Below are positions 23,999 through 34,747 of a stretch of DNA of 64,000 bases, in pieces. Within the stretch, counting starts at the first letter, position 1, and each line of letters opens with the position of its first letter. The DNA comes from Struthidea cinerea (lineage: Eukaryota; Chordata; Aves; Passeriformes; Corcoracidae): assembly GCA_013397865.1 (NCBI GenBank), contig VZTI01004617.1:257-64256 (forward strand). The letters are read 5' to 3'. The notes beneath the pieces were generated by a model. That model did no database searches. It was not told where the DNA came from and saw only the letters and a list, made by a program, of their open reading frames with translations. Both the position numbers and the translations under genes were made by a program.

Positions 23999-25959
23999 TC
24001 ATATCTCTGCTTACTAAGCTGGAAGGAAAGAGCAAAACTTAAGCAGCAAAAACTCTGCCAAGAGAAAGTAATTCCCATTTTCCCATTTTTCTCCAGACCA
24101 GGGCACAACCCCGATTGTGATGGTCTGACGTTAACAACCAAGCTGGCCCAGAACAGGAGACACAATGACAGAGTGGTGGTCAGTAGCTGCCTCTGGGGCT
24201 ACTAATCTGTGTCTGCCTGGCCCCCTCAAGTGCCTCCATCACCATAAAGAAGTCAGAAATGCCCCTCTGCCCTCACCCCAACCTCTGGCAATAAATCCAG
24301 GGAAATGCAATGTAGAGCACGGCGAGGGCCTGTGCCAGAAGTGTCTCTGGAGCAGCACAGCCGGGCCGGCAGTACCAGGAGAACATAAATTTCAGCCTGT
24401 TCTGCCTTATACCATGAAGGCTGAGAGAGAGAAATGTAATACAAGCCTCTCCCAGGCCATTCCCGTGCCAAACAGCAGCCTCTCTATCATTTGGTGGTTT
24501 ATTATAAACAGGCTCCCACTGCAGTTTTGAAGCAGAAATTTTTTATGAATAAACGTGAGGCTTTTTTTTTTCCCCTTCCTTCGCCCTGCAAAGCCATTGC
24601 TTGAAACCTTCACGTGTCACTGTGAGCACCCCGCAAACCTTGGATGTTTGACTTCTGGAGGGTTATTTTGGGGTTACTCCTGGAAATCCCACTCTGAGAT
24701 TGTCGTCATTTGCCTTTCCCAGAGCTGCCTGTGCCGGGAATGTTCCTCTCAGGAATGATCAGCAGCAGCTTTTGTGTTCAGCCCCAGACTCCCTGTTTAC
24801 TACTTATGCAAAGGGGCTTTTTTTGCCCTCACTGTAAACACAGTTGATCACTTTATATCCTCTGTATATTGTTTCTTAATATGAATGAAGTGAGGCAGCC
24901 TCGCAGCCGTCATCCAGATCAGGGTCTAAAATAAACTTACAGCAAGTTGGGGAGTGTTTGGCTTTGCAAACTGTGAAAACGGCTTCAGCTCTGTAAAAAG
25001 AACATGGGCATATTTTTAGCGCTTAGCATACGGTATTTTATAAAAAATTAGGGCAAGGATATCACAAATTTGATCTGTTTACCTTGCTTTTGTTGGGTTT
25101 TTGGTTCTTTTTAAACAGCTCTCACTGGACAAATGTTTTATCTGCTACTGCATAATCCAAGACAAACAAATCTGCTGGGAGTGCATTAAAAGAAGTAGGT
25201 CCTTGCATTCAAACGAGGTAAAGAGAAAGAAATATTTGACCTTTTCGCCAAAAATATTATGGCTTACATTTGTTTTATATTTTCCTTTTATTAAATCACT
25301 CTTCTAAACCACTCCGAAGTCTCAGTTCATTCGGTGACAATTCGTTTATGGTGTTTCTGAAGTGGATTTAGATTGGAGTGATAAAATTACAGGCCAAAAT
25401 TACAACCATCATGGAAAATACTGGTTCATGTTTGGCTTTGCATACCACAACTGAAAGATTACCAGGCATTGCCAATAAGCAGGAGGAAGTCAAGATAATA
25501 ATATATGCATTTATAGACAAGAGCTGGATTCCAGGACAGGCCACAATAGATTTGTGGAAGGTGAACTGGAATATTTAACTGTGTCTCATCAATGGGGGGA
25601 AATTCTGGCAGGTTGTAAAGAGGTAACTAGAGTTCAGACACTGGATTTGTGGGATCCTTCCAGGAAAAATGCAGGTCTTGCAAACGCTCAGATTAAGCAG
25701 CTTTCTGAATTGCAGTTCAGCTGATGACATCATGGAGTAATCCCCTCTTTTCTCTGTGTTTTCACAAAAAACCCTGAGGTGGCCGGGGCGTTTTCTTGGG
25801 ATGGATCTTGCTTTTCAGGGGAATGCTTAAGAAGTGTTTTGCTTTACGTGGTCACGGGGAAGTGCAGAGCCAAGAAAAGAAGGGAAAGCCCCAAACCAGA
25901 ATAATAATCCTCTACAGGTACCCATGAGAACACAGCCTTAAAATCCTGAGCTTTCCAGT
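23999..25959. other. Single-copy, AT-rich non-coding DNA
   Basis: No gene is supported. From about 24780 to 25590 the sequence is repeat-free and AT-rich, with few CpG and motifs such as TATGCAAA, TAATATGAAT and ATATGCATTTAT. This is the most CNE-like stretch of the left half. The judgement rests on composition only. Confidence 0.5.
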
Positions 25960-26150
25960 ATCATAGAATCATTTAGGCTGGAAAAGACCTCCAAGTTCAT
26001 CAACTTTTGGCCCATCACCATTCTGTCAACCGGACCAGAGCACCAAGTGCCATGTTCAGTCATTCCTTGAACATCTCCAGGGATGGGGACCACCACCTCC
26101 CTGGGCAGCCCCTTCCAATGCTTCACAATTTAACCTTGAATACTTTGGAT
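25960..26150 (-). repeat. CR1 LINE fragment, older subfamily, reverse orientation
   Basis: Starts with ATCATAGAATCATTTAGGCTGG and continues 'AAAAGACCTCCAAGTTCATC', later 'CATCTCCAGGGATGGGGACC' and 'CCCTGGGCAGCCCCTTCCAATG'. The AAAAGACCTCCAAG form and the sequence that follows differ from the GGAAGGGACCTTAAAG form of the other copies, so it belongs to a different CR1 subfamily. About 190 bases are left. Confidence 0.93.
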
Positions 26151-27998
26151 GCTCATAGGTCATTGTCCGGGTCTGAAACTTCCTGACTTTTGTTTATTCA
26201 AAGTACATCCATGATGAAATTGAGCCCAGCTGAGCTCTTCAGTTTTCCAAGAGTTTCTAAATTTGTTGTTACACAGGAATTATTACACGGAACTCAATGA
26301 TCTTATGGGTTTTTTCCAGCTTAAATAATTGTACGATTTCTAGGAATTAACAGAGACCTCAGGCAAAAGAAAAGGCAAACAAATTACTCAGGCCATGAGA
26401 AAGCTCTGGGGAAGAAATTCACATTTAATGGTCCCAGGTAAGTGTGCTTTGATGGATGCAGATGGCTTAGAGTCCGTGCAGCATCCAATTAGCTCTGGGA
26501 AGGGGGTTTTATCTGATTATCCGTGTGAAATCATTGCTGCTGCCATCAACACTGGCTAAAACCCATCCTTGGAGAACTTCGAGGAGGGTTTTTGTAAAAG
26601 AAAAAAATCACTCCATGCTGTTGAGAAACTGCAAACATTAGTGGTCTGAAAGAGTGTCATTATTCCTGCTGTAAAAATGTGCGGGGTAGTTTGGCATCTC
26701 TGGCTGACATCTGCTCCTCATTGTCTTGTGCCAATGCAAACTCATCGAGTCAGAGAAGACGAAATATTCCCCTCTGCTCCCAAACCCACCTCTCCTCTGG
26801 CTTGCTCTGCAGCTGTCAGCAGCTCGGCCACCTTGGTTTCATTACTGAGCCGTTCCCCCCGGGCAGCCACTTCTGCTGCTGACAGTTCTGCTCAGAGTCC
26901 TGCTGAGCCTCCTTAAGATGGAGTTTCCCCACGGCTCTCCACATCTCCTTCCTTTCCAGCAGAATTGTGTAGGACAAGCCTCCAGAGAAATCCTCTGTCT
27001 TCATGTAAACTCATGTTGGGGAAGGTTTTAACTTGAGGGTTTGGACTTCTCTTCACTGGGGAAAGCAAAGAAATGTCAAATGTAAAATATGCCCAGAAAG
27101 ATGGACAGCGTAGAAATCTAGCCATGAAAGAAAGTCAGAGAGTCCAAAGTCTAAAAGAGAAGGAAAACAAGCAAATATAGCAAATCAAAATTCATTCAGG
27201 CCTCTGAGATTTGACACAGCTCATTCTCTTAGTTTTGCTTGAGAGAGGGTTTTGCTGCCAACTGAGTTAACAGCCTTGCAGTGATCAAAAGGGCAAAAGG
27301 TTGGGAGGGGGAGGGAGGTCCTCAGGAGATGCTGGAAGGTTGTGTAGAAATCCTAAAGCAACAGGAGTTGCCAGGAGAGGAATTTGGAGGAAGCAGGCGA
27401 GCTCAGGAAGTCAATTTGTGCTGAAGAGCCGGGCTGTGTTCTCAAATCCAAAATAAACTCGCTTTAAAACAAACCAAAGGCCCAGCGGATCCAGGCTTCT
27501 GGATACAGCATCTGAAAACGCTGGCCCCAAGCGATGCCCGGATGTGTTGTAAATCCCTGGGACTGCACACACGCAGCCATGCTCACACTCACGGGGAGGC
27601 CCATAAAACCCAGCTTTATGGGAGCTGAGCCTGAGCTCGGGAGCCGAAGGAAGCAGGGAGTCTCTCCGGGCCCATCTGCACGGCCCAGCCGGCTGCTGCC
27701 TCTGCACCAGCGAAATGCAGCTGCAGAGTGGCTGTGCTGAGCCCAGCCTGGGCTGTCTGCAGGGAATTCGGGATACCTGCTGGGCTGGGAGCTGCATCAG
27801 CCGTGCTGAAACCCCATCAGCCCAGGAGCTCTTCACCCTCCAGCCCTGCAGGGCACCCAAGTCCGGCACCTGCGCCCAACCGTTCTCCTGAGGAGCTCGG
27901 GACTCTCAGTAGCTGGTGGTTCCTTCTCTCCACCAGAGAGGTGACCCAAACTCGCCACGGCTGCGTTCCTGGGGTCTGTTTTTATTAGCTCAGCCTTG
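26151..27998. other. Single-copy non-coding DNA
   Basis: No gene is supported. The stretch 27500-27980 is GC-richer and has open frames of up to about 150 codons on the minus strand, none of them recognisable. Nothing else to report. Confidence 0.5.
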
Positions 27999-28386
27999 AG
28001 CGCCTGTCGCTGCTACGTCTGAGGCGCATAAAGAAAACGACACAGAGTCCAGGCTCATGAACAAGTGGAAGCCGAAGCTTTACTTTAATAATTTTCTGAC
28101 CACTATATAGGATAGATGGCAAAAAGTGTGTTGAGTGGCAATAGGTAATTGGTTCCTCGGCCATCCACCCCTTGAGAGGATTGGCCAAGTTCTAAGATAC
28201 CTATTCCATAATATTTTCAAAGTCAAAGCCATAGCAATCTTGCAAGGCAGCTTGCGGGTGCAAGAAGTTTATGGAACTGTGACCTTGTTTAAAATAGTTT
28301 ACATAGGAAAGACAGTCTGCTCACAGAATATTGAGAAAAGGCTGAAGAATTTCTCTGCTTCCAGCTTTTTAGCACCTACAAGCACC
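27999..28386 (-). mobile_element. Solo LTR of an avian endogenous retrovirus
   Basis: The LTR spans 28005-28380 (376 bases) and is read on the minus strand: it starts TGTAGGTGC and ends GCGACA, so it keeps the TGT...ACA ends of retroviral LTRs. It is flanked by AGCGCC (27999-28004) and AGCACC (28381-28386), a 6-base target duplication with one difference. On the minus strand are CCAAT-type boxes (near 28150 and 28182), a TATATA box (about 28103-28110) and an ATTAAA poly(A)-type signal (28084-28089). No internal viral sequence lies on either side, so the provirus was removed by LTR-LTR recombination. Six-base duplications are typical of class II (ERVK-like) elements, and that class assignment is an inference. 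Confidence 0.82.
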
Positions 28387-31061
28387 CTCATTCACCTTGC
28401 CCTGGCCGCAGCTGCTGCCTCTGGAAAGGGACGCTGGGATGGTGCCCAGCTGCACAGGCACTGCTGGGTTGGGCTCCTGGCTCTGCTTGCAGCGCAAGTC
28501 ACGGATGAGTAACACCTTTGATTGCTTCAATTCTTCACATTTGTTATCTCTGCCGTTGGCACCTGGATTTAAACATGGCTCGGTCTGCTGAGCTTGGCTC
28601 TTCTCGCCTTGGTCAAGATCCTCCCGTGGGCTCTGTTCCCAGAGTTCTGTGAGAGCCGTGCCGGGCATGCCCAGCCCATGGAAATCTGTGCCCAAAAGGT
28701 GAGCCTGGCCTTGAGCGTGGCTTCATGCCACAGTTAAGGGCTCAGCGGGGCTTGCGGGGCTTCATTCAGGAGCTCTTTGGGATCATTGCCCCACTGAGTA
28801 TTTGTTTTGGAAGGAAGGAAGCATTGCTTGAGGCGCCTCTCCCAGGATCAACCCAGCTTTTCCTGCATGCCCTGGCCACGTGTGCACACAGCAGCCTGGG
28901 CTTAGGAATGTGCAGCCATGGAGCTCTGAGATGTATTTTAAGACCTGAGCTTTTGGGAGCCAAACTATTGAGCTCCTCTCTTGGCAGAGAGCTCTTTAAT
29001 TTCAGATTTTTCACGGCTGCGAGCATTTAGCCTGGTTTGGACTTTTCCATGTTCTTATTTCCTTGGAGTCGGTACCATTTCTGGATTGCAGCTGAGAAGT
29101 GCAGCCTTCCCCCAAGATCCGCGAGCAAACCAGCAAAGCGTCTCTTGCTCCAAACTGGAATACGTCCCAAACCTTTCACCACTCAGCGCAGGGTATTGAC
29201 AGCTCCAAGTGTTTTCTCTAAACTGTTGATGTTGGTGGGATGGTTGTGATATTTTCTCCTCAGTCTCGAACTGTCGTGCCTCATTTCTTTGTTTATACAA
29301 AACCTCACAGTGTCCTTTAGGAAAGCGTGGGCTGGAAAAAAATGTCTTGAGCCTAAAGCAGTTTTTTGGGGGAAGGAAAAGCAAATGGAAGGCTCTGCAG
29401 TGGTGGACCTATACCGTGTGATTTATCCCACACCAGTTTTTTGAGATGCTGATGGAAGGATAGGTTCAGAGTCAGTGGTGGCCTAGTGGGGCCACAGCTC
29501 TCCTTCCCCTCCTAATGCAGATGGAGAAGATCTCCAACATCTGGAAGTGGGCTGCACTGGTAGGGCTGATGACTGGAAATCCTGGAAGGCTTTGCAGTGA
29601 CTCTAAATGTGTCCAGATCCAGGCTTCTGCCTGCTTGTGAAGGCTGATTCCGTGGTCTGTGCTTGTTGCCTCATGGAGTCTGTACAGGAGGACTGGACAG
29701 AGAGCCCAAATGAAGCTCTCTCAGCGCTCCTAAACCCCCTCTGGAACTGTTTGCCAGGTCCGGGCTTGCAGGCAGCTCCCTGATGTTGGGCAGACAAACC
29801 AAGTGCCTGGCTCCCTGGAGGGCTGATAAAGTGGAGGTGCAACATCAAGCTAATGCTCACCTGAATCCATCCATGGAGGTGGGAAAAGGGAAGATGTGCC
29901 TTGGAGATGTTCCCAGAAAAACCCTGGCAGTGACATCAGATCTAAACCCCTTTTCCAGGCTTTTCTGTGGCAGAGTTTGCCAGTAACCCTGTAAGGGCTC
30001 TGATGTTTTCAGAGACTTCCGTGTGTCAAAGCCAGCGCTGGGCTGGGTATTTCCTTTCTGCCCCACCAGGGCCACCTCTGTCAGCCGGATTATCTCTGGA
30101 GGGGTTAAGTTCCCTGTGGGAGATGCTGATTTCATTACAAGCCCGGGCTATAAACACTGTGTGCTGCGGCACTGACGAATTGCTGGGTGTTATTGGCAGA
30201 TGGAAAAGCCTGCATGGGCCAGGAGATCAATTCAGTCCCTCGCTCCCTGCCAGCAAGTGAGTTATCTCCAGCTCAAGTGATTTTTATTTCGCTCCTTAAT
30301 CTCATTTGTAACTGCGACCCCCGATGACACACGTCTGAAACCTTGGCTTGCAGCACAACGTTGCTGAGATGGAGCTGGAAGGAGCTCCAACATCCATAAG
30401 CTGTTTTAAACACGGGCTTAAAATCCTTCTTTGTTTTCTCCCTGTTTGGTCTTATATGGGCTAAGTAGGTGAATGAAAGGGGGAGAGGTCACCTTGGGAT
30501 TTAAAGGGGTTGGGGAAGTGGGGAACGTGCCCTGTGCCTAAATGAGGAACCAGAACCCTGATGGGAGCTGATTTCTTCTCCCAGCTCTGTTGTTTTCCCA
30601 AGTGCAACTGAGTGGGTCACTTCTCACCTGTCAAAGATCTGCCCATGAGAGGTTGAAAGGGTGATAGAGAGAATTATTTTAGCTAAAATCTGTTAAAACT
30701 CTTATTCTAAACCCTTGGTACTAAACACTCTGCCATAGCTTGAGGGGATTGCATGGGGAGGAAGGATTCTGTGGAGCCTGGGCTTTCCTTAGCTTCATGC
30801 AAGGTTGTGTTTAATTATAGAAGCTTATATCTAATTCTGCACGGGTAAATGGATATTGAAAGTGCTACTTCTATCTTCAAAGATGTCTAAGTAATGCTTT
30901 GATCCCAGAGGGAGCTACGAACACAGATCTAGTCTGGATCAAATGTGATCTCACCTCACCTGCAGAAATTTTATTAAAATCAGAGGAGTGGTTCTATGTC
31001 AGTTCAGGAGTTTTTGGTCTGGAGGTGCTGCTGTTGGACACCAAGGCTAAATGACAGCCCT
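28387..31061. other. Single-copy non-coding DNA
   Basis: No gene is supported. Open frames stay near or below 110 codons. The stretch 30640-31010 is AT-rich and repeat-free and might be regulatory. There is no other visible structure. Confidence 0.5.
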
Positions 31062-31213
31062 GGAATCATCAGAGAACCCCAGGATGGTTTGGATTGGAAG
31101 AATAATTAAGATAACCCAGTTCCAGATCCCTGCCATGGACAGGGACACCTTCTACTAGCCCAGGTTGCTCCAAACCCCATCCAACCTGGCCTTGGACACT
31201 TCCAGGGATGCAC
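31062..31213 (-). repeat. CR1 LINE 3' fragment, reverse orientation
   Basis: About 150 bases: AGGATGGTTTGGATTGGAAG, 'CCCAGTTCCAGATCCCTGCC', 'GGACAGGGACACCTTCTACTAG', 'CCATCCAACCTGGCCTTGGAC', 'ACTTCCAGGGATG'. It stops abruptly after 31210, which is the 5'-truncation point. Confidence 0.94.
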
Positions 31214-33090
31214 CCATGAGTGCATCCCGGACAGGACAGTGTGTGCAGCCCTGTGCGGGATCTGCTCTGACATCTGTTGGGAGCGGTGTGCACAGACGAC
31301 CCTGCCTTGCCACAGGAAAGAGGGGCTGGGGGCAGGATTGTAATTTCCTGGGAAATCCCTCCCAGCCTTTCTCTGAATTCATGTGCAGATAGGGCTGGGA
31401 GATAACTTCCTCCACCGTCCAACTGCTAGGATTTCCTCGGAGCATGAGAAACAGCCTCTGTATCCCTCTGACCTTGCTCTAAATTAGTTTCCTTTTAAGC
31501 TGCTATTTAAAGGGAGGGGGGTGCAAGAGCAAGAAGGAAAGTTTGATTTCTTTAATGTTCATGGAAGCAGGCGATTGATAACACTTGCAAGGGCCAGGCA
31601 GGGAGCCAGAGGGATCCTGCTTCAGGCAGCTCTGCCAGCAAAGCTCAGCCTCGCTGGCTGGGGATGCAAAGCCTTGCTTGTTTATGACTCCAGGCCACCC
31701 TTCGAGATGCTCTTGCCAATCCCTTCAGACTGGAGGGGGTGTTGTGCACTGAGCTGGATGATCTGAACAAACGCTCACCAGGGACGTGGCAGGACCACCA
31801 GCTTCAGGGTCCTGTCCAAAGGCTGCAGGCAGATGCCTTCCCTGCTCGGAGGCACAAGGATTAACTCCTTCTGCCGTGGCCGCTGCTCTCGTGACAGCTC
31901 TGGCTTCAGGCAAAATGCTGGGGTTTGGCTTTTTCTTTTTAAGAAAAGAGGAGAAACGCATGGGAAAAAAAAATATCAGTGTTGCATTTTTATTTGTGAG
32001 TAGAAAATAGTTCTTATCACAGCTCTGGGAAACTATTGTTCTGATTTTTATAAATATGCCTGTATTCCCCTTGACTTTTTTCCTCTCCCTTCCCACTTGC
32101 TATCTCCTCTGCTGTGTGCCCTTGGCTGCTTCCCAGACACTTCTTGATGCAAAAGGAGATAAGCTCTTACAAGTTACAAACCTCAGAGGTGCTGCACATC
32201 TCACATTCCCCTAAATCAAATCCTTGCCTGGATAATCCCACACGCTCAGAGCAAAGCCCCATAATTCCCACTGGGACACAAGGGATCCCAGCCACCTTCT
32301 CGCCTGGCTGGAGATTTGTGGATGAACCTGGAGCTGGGAATCTCGTGTTCCCTGCCAGTGAACAAAGCCTGGGTAACCTTCCTGACATCTGCTCTTGGCC
32401 AGGTGCCCTTTCCAACAGCCGTCATTGTGCTGGGCAAGGCCTGGAGGTCAGAGGGGAACAGGGATCAAGAGCCCCCAGGAATAACGAGATTTTCAACAGT
32501 GATAAGAAATTTGGGGGGAGCAGGTAGATTTTCAGTGGTTTGGGAAGTGAAAACCCCAATGCCTTTATGGGGTTTTGAAGGCACTTTTTCTGTAGTGCTG
32601 TGGACCAGTGATAGCGGAGAGGGGGGAGAAACTTCAAGGGCATTTGAAAAACAGGAGGGAAAAATCCCTGGCCACGCTGTTTTCAAGCATTGGCTCCAAG
32701 GATTCAATTTTATTCTTCCGGTGACTCACAGCGCGACATTGGCTCTGCTCTCCTTCCTTGGAAAGGAAGTAAGGAAGGCTAGCAATCCATCTTCAATATA
32801 TTCTAACATCCCCTATCGTGTTCCCTTTTGCAAAGTGGAAGAGTTGCTTGGGCTGGAAGGTGCTGTGCACAAGCCAGGCAGATCCAGGGGGTGTAAATCT
32901 CCGTGATGGGATGAGGTTTCCAAGAATCCCTCAATGCTTACGGGTCTGTGCTTCCCTTTTCTGTCCATCGGTGCACAGCAAGACTTGATCCAGTTACTTT
33001 TCATCATCCTTATGAACTGAGGGAAGATGGGAAGCACCTTCAGGGCAGCTTTGGGGCACTTTTCAGGCAGTGGAAGCATTTGGGCTCCCG
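31214..33090. other. Single-copy non-coding DNA
   Basis: No gene is supported. A 196-codon plus-strand frame at 32316-32906 has no recognisable domain and is overlapped by open frames on the minus strand. I treat it as chance. Confidence 0.5.
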
Positions 33091-33362
33091 GAAAATCTCG
33101 GGCTCTGTTTGCGGCGTGAGGACCGGGGGGAAGGAGGCAGCCGCAGGCAGGGATGGGGTGGGAGGGCTGGGCAGGGGGGGTGTGATCCCTTCCCGAGCAA
33201 ACCCGGCTGCGAGGAGGAGGGGATGAGCAGTGGAGAGAGGAGGAGGAGGAGGAGGGCACAGCCGAGCCCCGCCGGGGCTGTCACCCCGCCGTGCCTGCTC
33301 TGTGTTAAGGGAGGCGAGGAGCGCTCCCGCCGCTGCTCGGCTCTCCCGCGGGGCTCTGCCTT
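33091..33362. promoter_or_regulatory. Small CpG island with G-quadruplex motif
   Basis: About 21 CpG sites in 270 bases at roughly two-thirds G+C, which I estimate at an observed/expected ratio near 0.7. This is the clearest CpG island in the window. It includes an AGG triplet run (about 33237-33256) and five G-runs at 33155-33180. CpG islands mark many vertebrate promoters, so a transcription start here is plausible, perhaps of a non-coding RNA, but no exon or splice donor can be fixed. Confidence 0.5.
33155..33180 (+). other. G-quadruplex motif
   Basis: Five G-runs of 4, 3, 3, 3 and 7 bases are separated by loops of 1, 1, 2 and 2 bases. This fulfils the standard pattern for an intramolecular G-quadruplex on the plus strand and sits inside the CpG island. 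Such motifs are common at active vertebrate promoters. Confidence 0.75.
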
Positions 33363-34697
33363 GCCTTAAAGGAGGCACAAATCTAAATCCCTGCGTAACT
33401 TCAAAGTAACTCGGGGAAGATTAGGCTCTCCCTGAGCCAGGCAGCAGATGAGCGAGAGGGAAGGAGGGATTTTGAGGTTCGAATGCTGCTGAGGACCCTT
33501 AAGCTCGCACTCTCTGGGGAGGAGCCGGGGCTTGACCCCTCTGCTTTGGAGATGCTCGCAGCAGATCAGGACCTTGTTGTTCCCTGTTTCTATTTCCCAA
33601 GCTGCTGGCTCTTGTTTCCTTTCGAGCTGCTCCCTGCTCCTCTTCATTAGCAGCTCTCAGCAGTGCAAAGGAATCGTACTCAGAAGTATGAGTTCATCTC
33701 CTAAAACTTTGTACTGGTGCCAGCGGGTCAGTCACTTTGCAAAAAGAAACTTCCCTCGGAGAAACTCTATCCCTTTGGAGAAAAGGCCAACAAGCCAGAA
33801 AAACAAACTCTCAAAAACGCTGCCTTCAAAAACACTCCTTAACTTGAATCTTTTTCTGGTATCATGCAGTGGGATGGGTGTTGGGAAAAGCAGAGCGTCC
33901 TGTGCTCTGCCAGCTCTGCCAGTGACCTACAGACCTGCTTCTGGTGGGTGACTGAACCTGGCCACCCCTGCAAAGGATGGGCTCAGGTTTCTGGGAGAGG
34001 TAAATCAAAGTTTTGCACAGTTCCTGCCCTGTTAGAGAAGCACAAGTGCTGTGTAAGTTATTGATCACCTCTATCCATGTCTCGGCTCCTCCTGGCTTTG
34101 GGCGGAGGGCTGGCTGGAGAAGCTGGTGGCTACCACAGGATTGTTACCACTGGAAGGGGTTGTGTGGAATTCTGGCCGTTGCCCTTCTTTCCAGGAGCAG
34201 GATACTCCAGGAGATGTCAGGCTATGAAAGTGGCACCAGCTCCACCTGACACTGAGCACGTCCCCGTCTCACAGCAATTCCAGGTGGGGCTTTCAAGATT
34301 TCCCTTTGATCATGCCGTGGTGATGTTCAGAGCCAGAGCCCCCTTGGAAGGAGTTGTGTTGTCAGCTTGCTCCTCTTGCAGTCACTGAACCCTCTGAGGA
34401 GCAGCACAGCCTGACTAACACTGAGTTTAAAATCTTATCCAGCGCCTCTGTGCCTCAAACCACCCAGATCCCAAATCCCAGTTTCCTCTACTGCATGTCC
34501 CTTTATTTCCTCACAAAATCCTCTTTCTGCTGGAAAAGATTTTTCCCACTGAGCTGCACCGAAGGCAGCTGAGATGTGTTATTCCTGTAGTGAAATAATG
34601 TTTTCCTAATCTCAACATCTTTTTTAAAGCATGTCCACATGTAGTGCGCTTCCAGAGCAATTCAAGTTCCAGGCACAGCTGCAGAGAGCACTGAGAA
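33363..34697. other. Single-copy non-coding DNA
   Basis: No gene is supported. Open frames of up to 139 codons on both strands have no known domain. No repeat is recognised. Confidence 0.5.
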
Positions 34698-34747
34698 AGG
34701 TTTAACTCCATGGTCTTGGAGGTCTTTTCCAGTCTTAATGATTCTAT
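34698..34747 (+). repeat. CR1 LINE 3' tail fragment
   Basis: The sequence reads CATGGTCTTGGAGGTCTTTTC, then CAGTCTTAATGATTCTAT, which is the terminal part of the AAAAGACCTCCAAG-type CR1 subfamily in sense orientation. Only about 50 bases are recognisable. Confidence 0.8.

Noticed and set aside
23523..24205. Open frames rich in Trp-Met-Asp-Gly or Ile-His-Pro-Ser repeats
   Set aside because: These are translations of the GGAT microsatellite on the two strands.
32316..32906. 196-codon open frame, plus strand
   Set aside because: No recognised similarity, and minus-strand frames overlap it. Kept as non-coding.
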